Shown: piece by piece, positions 16,570-27,668 of the stretch
Layout: each line of letters opens with the position of its first letter
How positions within the stretch are numbered: the stretch's first letter is position 1
From: Microbulbifer harenosus
Lineage (GTDB): Bacteria; Pseudomonadota; Gammaproteobacteria; Pseudomonadales; Cellvibrionaceae
Direction: 5' to 3'
Assembly: GCF_005771435.1 (NCBI RefSeq)
Contig: NZ_VANI01000024.1
Location: 1 to 64,000 of the forward strand
DNA length: 64,000 bases
The notes under the pieces: generated by a model
Told to the model about the DNA's origin: nothing
The model's input: the letters and a program-made list of their open reading frames with translations, nothing else
Database searches by the model: none
Position numbers and translations under genes: made by a program

Positions 16570-18107
16570 TGCTGTTGCTCTGCTTGTGGAAGAGGGGTAT
16601 TCACCGGGGAAAACTCAAACAAGTCCCGGTTCTGGTGGAAATATTCCCGCGCGTAGGCCAGTTCGCCTGGCGTGGCGGCATACAGGGTGGCGAGTGGTTG
16701 CCGGGCCTCGACGCTATCGCCTACCTTGACCCTCAAGCGCAATCCGGCTTCCGGTGACGCGGGCGCTCCGGCGACCTTCGCCAGACGCGCGAGACGGCGG
16801 TTGTCCATACCGAGCAGCTTGCCGGCATACTCACTGCGCAGTTCGATGTGATGACTGGCCACAGGCACATCGCGAAGTCCGCCCTGGGCCTCGCAGATCG
16901 CACGAAACTGTATCCACGCCTGCCCGGAGTGCAGAATTTCTCGCGCCTGCTGCAAGGCCTGTACATCATCCACGCCGGTTGCCATCGACAGTAGCTGTCC
17001 GGAGAGATACAGAGCTCGGGCCACCAGGTCTGTTGGTGCGGCGCTTTCGTTGCGCAGCACGCTCAGCACATCCCTTGCTTCCTCCGCCGGCCCAATACCG
17101 TTGCCGACCGCTTCGGTGCCATCGGTCATCACACATCTCACCGTCAGTCCGAGCGCACTGGCGACATCATGGAACAGCTTTGATAGCACCTTGGCCTGTT
17201 TTTGATTGCGGAGCTTCGCCGTTGGGCCCACAGGCATGTCGATCAGGACATGGGTGGAGCCGGCGGCCATTTTTTTGGATAGAACGGAGGCGACAAGCTG
17301 GCCTTCGCTGTCGAGATCCAGAGCGCGTTCAATACGGATCAACAGGTCGTCGGTCGGGCTGAGCCCAACTTTACCGCCGGCGGCCAGGCAGGCGCCGGTG
17401 CGGTCAATGACCTTGCGCAATCGCTCGAGTGTCAAATCAACGCTGGTGAGTACCGCCATGGTATCGGCGGTGCCCGCGGGCGAGGTAATTGCGTGGGAGG
17501 ATGTCTTGGGGATGATCAGCCCTGCGGCACTGACAATGGACACCACAATGGGCGTCGTGCGGTTACCGGGCAGGCCGCCGATACTGTGTTTGTCGAACAC
17601 CCGTTCATACTGCGGCCAGTGTAGCTGGTTGCCGATCTGCGCCATTGCCCGCGTCAGAGCGGTAGTCTCCGACGATGTCAGGCGACCGCCGGCACAGGCG
17701 GTAATAAACCCTGCAATTTCAATATCGGAATACAGGTGCCGACCGATATCCTGAATGACACCGCTGATCTCGTCGGCGTTCAGCGGATGGCCGTAAATCT
17801 TTTTGCGCAGTGCGCTGAGCGACCGGATCTCGGGAACATGGTGCACCGTCACCGCTTGCCCCTGTACCAGGGCGAGGAATTCCCAGGCGCTGTCGGAAAA
17901 TCCGATGTAGCCGTGGGGGAGGATGTGATCAGCCGCGGTATTCAGGGTGGCAATCAGGGAGCGGGATTCGGTCTTGATCTGTAGGCGTGTGCTGGCGGTA
18001 TAGCCTTCTGCGCGACAGATGGCGCAATCGGCGCGCATATAAACACGCGGCTCCTGATGGGTATCGATACCCATTCTATAGGCGTAAAGCGGTAGTGCCC
18101 GTGACAT
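16566..18107 (-). CDS. Thymidine/AMP-phosphorylase-family protein
   Basis: A 513-residue member of the archaeal-type nucleoside/nucleotide phosphorylase branch, longer than DeoA (~440). An N-terminal extension contains a two-cysteine MRADCAICRAEGY segment. The phosphate/ribose site is KHSIGGLPGNRTTPIV, followed by PKTSSHAITSPAGTADTM, which matches AMP phosphorylase rather than the DeoA signature. The expected reaction is phosphorolysis of a nucleotide or nucleoside to base plus a ribose (bis)phosphate; the substrate cannot be fixed from sequence. The start at 18107 has CAGGAAGA upstream, so a longer reading to 18341 is rejected. It overlaps the nuclease gene by 4 bp; a PRPP-synthase partner, common in such clusters, is absent here. 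Confidence 0.85.
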   Translation of the reverse strand: MSRALPLYAYRMGIDTHQEPRVYMRADCAICRAEGYTASTRLQIKTESRSLIATLNTAADHILPHGYIGFSDSAWEFLALVQGQAVTVHHVPEIRSLSALRKKIYGHPLNADEISGVIQDIGRHLYSDIEIAGFITACAGGRLTSSETTALTRAMAQIGNQLHWPQYERVFDKHSIGGLPGNRTTPIVVSIVSAAGLIIPKTSSHAITSPAGTADTMAVLTSVDLTLERLRKVIDRTGACLAAGGKVGLSPTDDLLIRIERALDLDSEGQLVASVLSKKMAAGSTHVLIDMPVGPTAKLRNQKQAKVLSKLFHDVASALGLTVRCVMTDGTEAVGNGIGPAEEARDVLSVLRNESAAPTDLVARALYLSGQLLSMATGVDDVQALQQAREILHSGQAWIQFRAICEAQGGLRDVPVASHHIELRSEYAGKLLGMDNRRLARLAKVAGAPASPEAGLRLRVKVGDSVEARQPLATLYAATPGELAYAREYFHQNRDLFEFSPVNTPLPQAEQQQ

Positions 18108-18490
18108 GCAGTCTTCCTGGCAATTCATGTCGGGAGCTGTCTGCTGCGGAAGTTGAGCGGGTACTGTCACCCCTCGCTTCCATCGTGTCGGTAAAATCAG
18201 CTCTCTGTTTAATTCAAGTCCGAATATGTGACAGCGGCAAGTGGCGCGGTAAGCGAGGATGCGCTCCGCGGCCTGCTCCGGGAGATTCACCTTTGGTGTC
18301 GATACTGGCTGGGTACCAGCGGTGACCATCGCTAAAGCCACAGGTGTGTCCCAAAATAACCAGTAACAGGCCCGTGACTACTGGGTTTGTCCCTGTCTTA
18401 TGGGTACACTGCCCATCGTTCAAAAACCATCCGCATAGCGATAGTAAACAGGGGAAGGCCTTGGCCGAGTTGGGTGCGCTTTTCAGTCTG

Positions 18491-19234
18491 ATGCCAGATC
18501 AGAACCCCAGCCTTGCCCTCGGGTTGCTGTTGCTTGTCTGTGTGGTCAGCGCCTTCATTTCCGCAGTTACCGGCGGCGCGGGCGGCATCCTGATGTTTGC
18601 CGCGCTCAATGTGGTGATCCCCCTGCGCGCGCTGGTGCCGATTCACGGCGCGGTGCAGTTGATGAATAACCTCGCCCGTGTGGTCTACGTGCGCGAGCAC
18701 ATCCGCTGGGACCAGTGCATCCCGTTCTTTATCGGCTGCACCTTAGGCTCCGCGGCAATGACCCTGGGGCTCGCGAAACTGGATTGGCAACAACTGCCTC
18801 TGGTGCTGCTGGCCGGGCTGATTTTTTACACCGTCTTCAAACCGAAAAAACTCCCGGAAATCCGCCTCAAGCCGCGCAATTTTTTCTGGGTGGGCATCGC
18901 CACCGGCACCCTCGGTATTGTTGCCGGTGCGGTGGACCCGCTGCTGGCCGCATTCTTCGTGCGCAAGGACATGACGCCGAAAGAGATCGTCGCCAACAAA
19001 TCCGTCATGCAGGCCTGGTGTCACGCACTCAAAGTACCTGCATTCATTTATCTCGGCTTTGCCTTCTCCGATCATCTGGGGCTGATCCTGCTGCTCACCG
19101 TAGCCGCCATTATCGGCACCCGCATCGGCATTGCACTGCTGAACCGGATCAACAGCGAACTGTTTTTCCATCTGATGCGCGCCGCGCTGCTTATTGCCGG
19201 CGGCCGCATTGTTTACCAATTATTTGCCGTATAA
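18491..19234 (+). CDS. TauE/SafE-family sulfite/sulfonate exporter
   Basis: A ~247-residue inner-membrane protein with about eight hydrophobic segments in two similar halves. It opens with ALGLLLLVCVVSAFISAVTGGAGGILMFAALN, the family's conserved GxGGG-like loop, and the second half has FWVGIATGTLGIVAGAVDPLLAAFFVRK. Family members export sulfite, sulfoacetate or related anions. ATG 18491 is used; TTG 18461 with GGGGAAGG upstream is an alternative. Only 18 bp separate it from an aldehyde dehydrogenase, suggesting a two-gene unit. 18108-18490 holds no other gene. Confidence 0.85.
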   Translation: MPDQNPSLALGLLLLVCVVSAFISAVTGGAGGILMFAALNVVIPLRALVPIHGAVQLMNNLARVVYVREHIRWDQCIPFFIGCTLGSAAMTLGLAKLDWQQLPLVLLAGLIFYTVFKPKKLPEIRLKPRNFFWVGIATGTLGIVAGAVDPLLAAFFVRKDMTPKEIVANKSVMQAWCHALKVPAFIYLGFAFSDHLGLILLLTVAAIIGTRIGIALLNRINSELFFHLMRAALLIAGGRIVYQLFAV

Positions 19235-19252
19235 AAACGTACAGGTGTTTCC

Positions 19253-20620
19253 ATGGCCGACTACCAGATCATCAATCCATACAACGGTGAATTGATTGAA
19301 GCCTACGACTTCCACACCAGAGAACAGGTTACCCAAGCCATCGATACCCTGGTGGCCGGCCGCAAGATCCAGCAGGCTACACCGGCGTTCCAGCGCTCCA
19401 ATATCCTGCTGAAGCTCGCGCATTTGCTCCTCGAACGAAAAGAAGACCTGGCCCGCGCGATCACTGAGGAGACCGGAAAAACCATCAGCGACAGCCGCGT
19501 GGAAATCGACCGCGCCTACAACACCGCACTGGCAAGCGCCATGGAAGCCCGCAACATCAACGGCGAAGCTCTCGACTCCGATGCATTCCCGCCCATGCGC
19601 GAAAAAATCGGCGTGGTGCTGTGGAAGCCGCTTGGCACCGTTCTGTGCATCACCCCGTTCAACTTCCCCATCAATATCGCCGTACACAAAATCGGCCCGG
19701 CCTTCGCCGCCGGCAATACCATCCTGTTCAAACCCGGCCCGCAGAACAAACGCTCCGCGGAATTGTTGGTAGAGCTCTGCTACGCCGCCGGCATGCACAG
19801 ATCCGTACTGCAACTGCTGACCCCCGACATCGAGGCCACCAGCTACGCCGTCAAACACCCGCAGATCCAGGCTATCAACTTCACCGGTGGCACCGCCGCT
19901 GCCAACGCCATTGCCGCCAACGCCGGCTACAAGAAAATGCTGTTCGAACTCGGCGGCAACGACCCGCTCATCGTCATGCCCGACGCCGACTTGGACGCCG
20001 CCGTAAATGCCACCATCAACCAGCGCTTCGCCACCGCCGGCCAGCGCTGCACCGCCGCCAAACGCCTGTTCGTGCACAGCGAAGTGTTCGATACCTTCGC
20101 CGAAAAACTGGTTGCGGCCACCGCAAAACTGAAGGTCGGCAACCCTGCCGAAGACGACACTTTCATTGGCCCACTGATCCACACCGCTGCCGCCGACGAA
20201 GTGCAAGCTCGCATAGACGCCGCCGTAAATAGCGGTGCTAACGTCCTGTTCGGCCACAAGCGCGAAGGCAACATCCTCTGGCCAACCATTCTCAGCAACG
20301 TCCCCGACGACGCCGAACTGGTCGCCGAAGAAACCTTCGGCCCGGTCGTCCCGCTGCGCAAATTCGACGATGAATCCGAACTGATTTCCCTTATCAACAG
20401 CTCACCGTTCGGCCTGCAGGCAGGTGTCTTCACCCAGAACCTCGCCCTGGCCAAACGCCTGTACAACCAGCTGGATGTGGGCCTGCTCGCCGTCAACGAC
20501 GGCCCCGGATTCCGCGCAGAACATTTCCCGTTCGGCGGCGTAAAGGAAAGCGGAGTAGGGCGAGAGGGCGTGCGCTACGCGATCCGCGAAATGAGCTACC
20601 AGAAAACACTCGTGATCTGA
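19253..20620 (+). CDS. NAD(P)-dependent aldehyde dehydrogenase
   Basis: A 455-residue ALDH-superfamily enzyme, slightly shorter than the usual ~480. The catalytic pair is present: Glu in LFELGGNDPLIV (~231) and Cys in ATAGQRCTAAKRL (~265), with the cofactor-binding TPFNFPINIAVHKIGPAFAAGNTILFKP and FTGGTAAA. Its general look is that of the lactaldehyde, phosphonoacetaldehyde and sulfoacetaldehyde group. With the TauE/SafE gene just upstream, oxidation of a sulfonated aldehyde followed by export of the acid is a reasonable guess (compare SafD/SafE of Neptuniibacter), but no taurine transaminase is nearby and the substrate is unproven. Confidence 0.85.
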   Translation: MADYQIINPYNGELIEAYDFHTREQVTQAIDTLVAGRKIQQATPAFQRSNILLKLAHLLLERKEDLARAITEETGKTISDSRVEIDRAYNTALASAMEARNINGEALDSDAFPPMREKIGVVLWKPLGTVLCITPFNFPINIAVHKIGPAFAAGNTILFKPGPQNKRSAELLVELCYAAGMHRSVLQLLTPDIEATSYAVKHPQIQAINFTGGTAAANAIAANAGYKKMLFELGGNDPLIVMPDADLDAAVNATINQRFATAGQRCTAAKRLFVHSEVFDTFAEKLVAATAKLKVGNPAEDDTFIGPLIHTAAADEVQARIDAAVNSGANVLFGHKREGNILWPTILSNVPDDAELVAEETFGPVVPLRKFDDESELISLINSSPFGLQAGVFTQNLALAKRLYNQLDVGLLAVNDGPGFRAEHFPFGGVKESGVGREGVRYAIREMSYQKTLVI

Positions 20621-20660
20621 CTGTTCCGATTCGAAGTACATAACGCCGACGCGAAGGGCG

Positions 20661-20775
20661 AGTGCTGGGTGGAAGGTTTCAGGAGCGTCGGCGGCATGGA
20701 CGTCGCCGACGCAGCGTACAGGGATGTATTGAAGGGGGGCGCCTAGCTCGGTACTGAAACCTTCCACCCAGTGCT
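20661..20775. repeat. Giant intergenic hairpin repeat, copy 4
   Basis: Arms 20661-20682 and 20754-20775 match at 20 of 22 positions around a 71-nt loop with GCATGGACGTCG and ACAGGGATGTATTG. The stem is a diverged relative of copy 1 (both read CNGGGTGG and end TTTCAGGA), with changes on one arm mirrored on the other. It lies between the aldehyde dehydrogenase and the TPP riboswitch. Confidence 0.8.
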
Positions 20776-20889
20776 AGGCCGCCACCTAACGATCTACGAA
20801 GCGCCAGTTGACCAAATTTCAGGTCACGCTCGCGTTGTATTCAGAGATCAGTTGTCCATCACATTAAAATTCCCCTATACTCCGACCCA

Positions 20890-20974
20890 ACTTGTCGGAG
20901 TGCCTTCGGGCTGAGATCGCAGTAGCGAGATCCGTTGAACCTGATCGGGGTAACCCCCGCGTAGGGAACAAGAT
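20890..20974 (+). ncRNA. TPP riboswitch (THI element)
   Basis: A classic thiamine pyrophosphate aptamer: P1 ACTTGT..ACAAG closes the element, CTGAGA is the conserved pyrimidine-sensor loop, and TTGAACCTGATCGGGGTAA and GCGTAGGGAA are the second conserved half. It is 110 bases before thiC. No T-run terminator is visible between it and the gene, so control is more likely at translation initiation. It should turn off thiC, and possibly the following thi genes, when TPP is plentiful. Confidence 0.95.
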
Positions 20975-21065
20975 CTGAATTCGCTTATTTTTCGGGCATA
21001 AATAGCGTTCCTTCGCCCCCGAAAACCGCTCACTCACTGCACCCCGGCAATCCACACACGGATAA

Positions 21066-23009
<1,944 letters not shown>

Positions 23010-23048
23010 TCTCCCGGACTCAATAGAAACTTTTGAGCTCGAAGCGAA

Positions 23049-23160
23049 GGCAGTGATGCGGGTAAGCCTTTGCCAGACCTTCCGCGAGAGGGACCTCGCG
23101 GAAGAGCCCCCATGGATGGGTTCACGGCGTGTCTGGCAAAGGCTTACCCGTAGCACTGCC
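23049..23160. repeat. Giant intergenic hairpin repeat, copy 5
   Basis: Arms 23049-23078 and 23131-23160 match at 28 of 30 positions with a 52-nt loop. The loop has its own small hairpin (CTTCCGCGAG..CTCGCGGAAG) and then CATGGATGGGTTCACGGCG. The stem resembles copy 2 (both contain GGTAAGCC). It sits inside the thiamine cluster, between thiC and thiO, 40 bp past the thiC stop. Confidence 0.87.
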
Positions 23161-23198
23161 GCCCGACACTTGCCGACAACAACCCTCGGAAAAACGTA

Positions 23199-24287
23199 GT
23201 GGCAGAAGCTAAATTAAATATTGCGATAGCAGGAGCCGGCCTGATGGGCCGCCTCCTGGCGTGGCGCCTGTCAGCAATGGGCCATCAGGTCACGCTTTTC
23301 GAATCTGGCAGTCTGGACAAGCCGGCTGGGGCCTGCCATACCGCCGCCGGCATGATTGCCCCCCTGTCCGAGCTGTACCACTGCCCACTCCCCATTTACC
23401 ACATGGGTATGCAAAGCCTGCAACACTGGCCCCAGTGGGCAAAACAACTAGAACAACAAACCGGAACCAACGTCGACTACCGCCAGACCGGCAGCATCCT
23501 CGTTGCCCACCCACAGGACCGCAGCGAACTCCTGCAATTCCAGCAGGAACTCACTGCAAAACTCGGCAAAGAAAACACCGGGCAACTGCACTGGCTTGAC
23601 AAAAACACCCTCACAAAACTCGAACCGGAACTCGACCGATTCGACCAGGGACTATGGCTCGCCACCGAAGCCGACATCGACAACCGCAAACTTCTCCCCG
23701 CACTGCACCTGGCGCTGAAACAGAGCGACGTCCGGATTCACGAAAACACCCCTGTAAACTGCACCCCGCGAAAAATCCACACCGCGTCCGCCAGCGAACA
23801 ATTCGAGCTCGTCATCGACACCCGCGGCCTCGGTGCCAAACAGCAAATCAAAGGTCTGCGCGGCGTACGCGGCGAAGTCTTGGTGGTGGAAACCCAGGAA
23901 GTACAATTGAACCGCCCCGTGCGTCTGCTGCACCCCAGATACCAGCTCTACGCCGTACCCCGGGCGGATCACCGGATTGTCATCGGCGCCACCGAAATCG
24001 AAAGCGAAGACATGAGCCCGATCTCCCTGCGCTCCAGCATGGAACTCTCCAGCGCGCTTTACTCCATACACCCCGCTTTTGCCGAAGCGCGGATACTGGA
24101 GACCCGCGTCAACTGCCGCCCCGCCACCATGGACAACATGCCCCTGCTGGAAACCGAACCCGGCCTGATCCGCGTCAATGGGCTCTACCGCCACGGTTAC
24201 CTGCTGGCGCCGGCGCTGGTTGTACAGGTGGAGATGCAGATTCAACAAACAACTTCAGACACAGCACAGGTGACCCGATGCAACTAA
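23199..24287 (+). CDS. thiO: Glycine oxidase ThiO
   Basis: A 362-residue FAD-dependent oxidase of the DAO family; it oxidises glycine to the dehydroglycine used for thiazole formation. The Rossmann start IAIAGAGLMGRLLAWRLSAMGHQVTLFESG binds FAD. AAGMIAPLSE, GLRGVRGEVLVVET and VNCRPATMDNMPLL...RHGYLLAPAL match the family. It starts with GTG and overlaps thiS by 10 bp. Its presence, with no ThiH, means thiazole synthesis here depends on oxygen. Confidence 0.93.
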   Translation: MAEAKLNIAIAGAGLMGRLLAWRLSAMGHQVTLFESGSLDKPAGACHTAAGMIAPLSELYHCPLPIYHMGMQSLQHWPQWAKQLEQQTGTNVDYRQTGSILVAHPQDRSELLQFQQELTAKLGKENTGQLHWLDKNTLTKLEPELDRFDQGLWLATEADIDNRKLLPALHLALKQSDVRIHENTPVNCTPRKIHTASASEQFELVIDTRGLGAKQQIKGLRGVRGEVLVVETQEVQLNRPVRLLHPRYQLYAVPRADHRIVIGATEIESEDMSPISLRSSMELSSALYSIHPAFAEARILETRVNCRPATMDNMPLLETEPGLIRVNGLYRHGYLLAPALVVQVEMQIQQTTSDTAQVTRCN

Positions 24288-24481
24288 TGGTCAATGGCGA
24301 AGCGATAACGATTCAACCCGGCGGGAAAACAGTTGAGTGCCTACTGCAGCAACTCGGCTATCAGGGCGAAACCTTCGCCGTCGCGCTGAATGGCGACTTC
24401 GTCGCTCGCGACACCTATGGTGAAGTCGCACTCAACGAGGGCGACAGTGTGGATATCGTTGCGCCTGTCGTAGGCGGATAA
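24278..24481 (+). CDS. thiS: Sulfur carrier protein ThiS
   Basis: A 67-residue ubiquitin-like carrier. It has the beta-grasp opening MQLMVNGEAITI and ends exactly in the GG that ThiF adenylates and converts to a thiocarboxylate (DIVAPVVGG). It starts inside thiO and is followed 14 bp later by thiG, its partner in the thiazole-forming complex. Confidence 0.95.
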   Translation: MQLMVNGEAITIQPGGKTVECLLQQLGYQGETFAVALNGDFVARDTYGEVALNEGDSVDIVAPVVGG

Positions 24482-24495
24482 CGGAGAAGTAGAAC

Positions 24496-25305
24496 ATGGC
24501 CGACAAACTGAACCTCTACGGCAAAGCGTTTGACAGCCGCTTGCTGGTGGGCACTGCGCTATACCCATCTCCCGCCATCATGCGCGAATCCGTGGCTGCC
24601 TCCGGGGCGGAGATCATCACCCTGTCCCTGCGCCGCCAGAGCCCGGCACAGCAGCAGGGAAAAATGCTTTGGGACTATATTCAGGAGTCAGGCTGCCAGC
24701 TGCTGCCCAATACGGCCGGCTGCAAAACGCCGAAGGAAGTCGTCGCCCTGGCGGAAATGAGCCGGGAAATATTCGGCACTGACTGGCTCAAGCTGGAAGT
24801 GATCGGCGATGACTACAACCTGCAGCCGGACCCGTTCGGACTGATTGAGGCCGCGCGGGAGCTGGTGCAGCGCGGCTTCAAGGTTTTACCTTACTGTACC
24901 GACGACCTTGTTGTGTGCCGAAGACTACTGGACGTGGGGTGCGAAGTGCTGATGCCGTGGGGATCCCCCATCGGCACCGGACGCGGATTGATGAACAAAT
25001 ACAACCTGCAGACCCTGCGCGAACGCCTGCCGGATGTGCCATTGATTATCGACGCCGGTATCGGCGCACCGTCGCAGGCCTGTGAAGCGATGGAGTTGGG
25101 ATTCGACGCCGTGCTGCTGAATACCGCCATCGCCAGGGCGCAGAACCCGGTTCTGATGGCAGGTGCGTTCCGCTTGGCCGTGGAGTCTGGCCGCGCCGCG
25201 CGCAACGCCGGCCTGATGCTGAAGCGCCAGACCGCCAGCCCCAGTACACCGACGCTGGATATGCCATTTTGGCAGCAGGCCGTCAGCGAGGGTGAAAAGG
25301 CATGA
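24496..25305 (+). CDS. thiG: Thiazole synthase
   Basis: A 269-residue TIM-barrel enzyme that condenses DXP, dehydroglycine and ThiS thiocarboxylate into the thiazole of thiamine. [17 protein letters not shown], the Schiff-base lysine in [24 protein letters not shown] (phosphate site) and [18 protein letters not shown] are as in the family. Its stop overlaps the thiDE start by 4 bp (ATGA). Confidence 0.96.
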   Translation: MADKLNLYGKAFDSRLLVGTALYPSPAIMRESVAASGAEIITLSLRRQSPAQQQGKMLWDYIQESGCQLLPNTAGCKTPKEVVALAEMSREIFGTDWLKLEVIGDDYNLQPDPFGLIEAARELVQRGFKVLPYCTDDLVVCRRLLDVGCEVLMPWGSPIGTGRGLMNKYNLQTLRERLPDVPLIIDAGIGAPSQACEAMELGFDAVLLNTAIARAQNPVLMAGAFRLAVESGRAARNAGLMLKRQTASPSTPTLDMPFWQQAVSEGEKA

Positions 25306-26852
25306 GTTCCTCTCAGCAGTTTCGTCCAATCGTATGGACGATTGCCGGCAGCGATTCCGGTGGCGGCGCCGGCATCCAGGCTGATCTGCTCACTATGCAC
25401 GACCTCGGCGTGCACGGCTGCAGCGCGATCACCGCGAATACTGCGCAGAATACGCTCGGCGTACCCGCCATCAACCCGGTGGCAGACGCGGCGCTGCAAT
25501 CCCAGCTGGAAGCATTGTTTGCCGACCTGAAACCGGCGGCGATCAAGATCGGCCTGCTGGTGAATGCGGCACAGGTGCGACTGGTGGCGGATTTCCTGCG
25601 GGCGATGAAGGCGCGTGGCGAAGCTATACCCGTGGTCTACGACCCGGTGGCGGTCGCTTCTATCGGCACGCCGCTGACCGAAGACAGTACCGGCGAGGCC
25701 GTATTGAACGATTTGTTGCCCCTGTGCGACCTGCTCACACCCAACAGCGTTGAGCTGGAGTGGCTGGCGGGAATGCCGGTCGATAGTGCCGAGAAAATGT
25801 TAACCGCCACGCGCCGTGTGCGCGGCGAGCATGCCTGCGCGCTATTGGTTACCGGCGGTCATCTGGAAATCGAACCCGGTGTCACTGCAGACCTTTTAAG
25901 CCGCGGTGCTGGTGAGAGTCTTAGTGAAGACTGGTTGATCGGTAAGAAAATCGAAACTCTCAACAACCACGGCACCGGTTGTACTTTTTCTTCCGCAATT
26001 GCCGCGCTGCTGGCGCAGGGCTATCCATTGACGGACGCCTGTGTAGTGGCCAACGCCTACGTGCGGCGCGGCCTGCGCCTCGGCGGCAGCGGCGCTATCG
26101 GGGCGGGTGCCGGTCCCGTGGGGCACTGCGGCTGGCCGACAGAGTTGAGAGATTATCCCGAAGTGCTGGTGGCCGGCAGCGAGCGCGCGCAGCGGTTCGC
26201 GAAATACAGTGAACCGGCCGCGTTGAAATGGGCCGCGGAGTTTGCGCAGCCGGACTCCAACCGACTGGGGCTGTACCCGGTGGTGGATTCGGTGGATTGG
26301 ATCGAAAAGTTGGCGAAAGAGGGGGTGCGCACCCTGCAGCTGCGGATCAAACAGCCGGGCAGTGACTTGCGCGCTCAGATCGCGCAGGCAGTATCCATCG
26401 GCCGTCACTACAATTTGCGTCTTTTTATCAATGACTATTGGGACATCGCCATCGAGTGCGGCGCCTACGGCGTGCACCTGGGGCAGGAGGATCTGCAGAC
26501 GGCGGACCTGAACGCCATCCAGCGTGCGGGGCTGAAGCTCGGCATCAGCACCCACGGCTTTTTTGAGTTGCTCTATGCGTATCAGTACCGCCCGAGCTAT
26601 CTCGCCATCGGCGCCATCTACGCAACGAACACCAAAGACATGAGCAGCCAGCTGCAGGGTCCAGACAAGCTCGCGCGCATGGCGGCGTTATTGCCGGATT
26701 ACCCGCTCGTAGCTATCGGCGGTATCACACTTGATCGGGCGCAGGAGGTGGCCGCGAGTGGGGTGGGCAGTATTGCGGTAGTCAGCGCGATTACCGGCGC
26801 CCCCAACTACCGCGAGGCTGTGGCACAATTGCGTGCAGTATTGGAACAGTGA
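25302..26852 (+). CDS. thiDE: Bifunctional HMP(-P) kinase / thiamine-phosphate synthase fusion
   Basis: A 516-residue fusion. Residues ~1-265 are Thi[33 protein letters not shown] and the anion hole [17 protein letters not shown]. They phosphorylate hydroxymethylpyrimidine twice. A ~55-residue linker follows. Residues ~320-516 are Thi[40 protein letters not shown] and [17 protein letters not shown]. They join pyrimidine and thiazole. The usual ThiE phosphate loop FGP(I/V)FPT is [12 protein letters not shown] here, still with the Thr-rich turn. Such fusions are known in gammaproteobacteria and plants. Confidence 0.94.
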   Translation: MSSSQQFRPIVWTIAGSDSGGGAGIQADLLTMHDLGVHGCSAITANTAQNTLGVPAINPVADAALQSQLEALFADLKPAAIKIGLLVNAAQVRLVADFLRAMKARGEAIPVVYDPVAVASIGTPLTEDSTGEAVLNDLLPLCDLLTPNSVELEWLAGMPVDSAEKMLTATRRVRGEHACALLVTGGHLEIEPGVTADLLSRGAGESLSEDWLIGKKIETLNNHGTGCTFSSAIAALLAQGYPLTDACVVANAYVRRGLRLGGSGAIGAGAGPVGHCGWPTELRDYPEVLVAGSERAQRFAKYSEPAALKWAAEFAQPDSNRLGLYPVVDSVDWIEKLAKEGVRTLQLRIKQPGSDLRAQIAQAVSIGRHYNLRLFINDYWDIAIECGAYGVHLGQEDLQTADLNAIQRAGLKLGISTHGFFELLYAYQYRPSYLAIGAIYATNTKDMSSQLQGPDKLARMAALLPDYPLVAIGGITLDRAQEVAASGVGSIAVVSAITGAPNYREAVAQLRAVLEQ

Positions 26853-26865
26853 GCTGTGGAGTCGC

Positions 26866-27639
26866 ATGGTGTTGAGTCGCAAACAGTTGCAGCGTTACAG
26901 CCGCCAGATCATGTTGCCGCAGATTGGTGAATCCGGGCAGGAAAAACTGAATGCCGCGCGAATACTAATCGTCGGACTCGGAGGGCTTGGTAGTCCAGCC
27001 GCCCTGTATCTGGCGGCAGCGGGGGTTGCTGAAATGCATCTGGTGGATGGCGACAGAGTCGAGATTTCCAATCTGCAGCGTCAGATCCTGTACAAGACTA
27101 ACCACCGAGACAAGGAAAAGGCCCAGGTGGCCGCGCAACAGCTGACAGCGGCCAATCCGGAAATCCGCATACATGCGCACCCGCGCATGGCCGACGAAGC
27201 CTGGCTTTCTGTGCAGCTCTCTCAGCAGAAGTTCGATCTGGTGTTGGACTGTACCGACAATCTCAATATCCGCCACGCCATCAACCGCGTGTGCCGCGCG
27301 CAGCGGGTGCCGGTTGTGATGGCATCGGTACGGGGGTTTTCCGGGCAGCTCGTGAGCTTTGATTTCCACGCTGCAAGCAGTCCCTGCTACGCGTGTCTGT
27401 TCCCCCCTGCGAAGGTGCAGAGTGAGCTGCCGGAAGCGGAAAACTGCGCTACCGTCGGCGTCATTGGCCCCGCTCTCGGAATAGTGGGCAGCGCGCAGGC
27501 GCTGGAGGCGATCAAGTTTATCGCTGGCCTGCAGGTGCCCAGTCTGAACCGACTGCAGTTGTTCGAGGCCGCGAGCCTTGAATGGCGTGCGCTCGCAGTA
27601 TCTTCCAATAGCGCGTGCCCCGTATGCGGCGGCGTGTGA
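26866..27639 (+). CDS. thiF: ThiF/MoeB-family sulfur carrier adenylyltransferase
   Basis: A 257-residue E1-like enzyme that activates the C-terminal glycine of ThiS with ATP. The nucleotide loop is ILIVGLGGLGSPAALYLAAAGV, with DGDRVEISNLQRQILY and DCTDNLNIRHAIN downstream, and two CxxC pairs (CYACLFP and CPVCGG) for zinc. Whether it also serves MoaD cannot be told, but its place as last gene of the thiOSG-DE run argues for ThiF. ATG 26866 with GGAG upstream is used; an in-frame start at 26833 would overlap thiDE. It ends 30 bp before a convergent gene. Confidence 0.9.
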   Translation: MVLSRKQLQRYSRQIMLPQIGESGQEKLNAARILIVGLGGLGSPAALYLAAAGVAEMHLVDGDRVEISNLQRQILYKTNHRDKEKAQVAAQQLTAANPEIRIHAHPRMADEAWLSVQLSQQKFDLVLDCTDNLNIRHAINRVCRAQRVPVVMASVRGFSGQLVSFDFHAASSPCYACLFPPAKVQSELPEAENCATVGVIGPALGIVGSAQALEAIKFIAGLQVPSLNRLQLFEAASLEWRALAVSSNSACPVCGGV

Positions 27640-27668
27640 AGCGGAATTTCCCGGCCCGCAATCAGGTA

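Noticed and set aside
18108..18341. N-terminal extension of the phosphorylase to 18341
   Set aside because: No similarity to the family, and ATG 18107 has a strong ribosome site.
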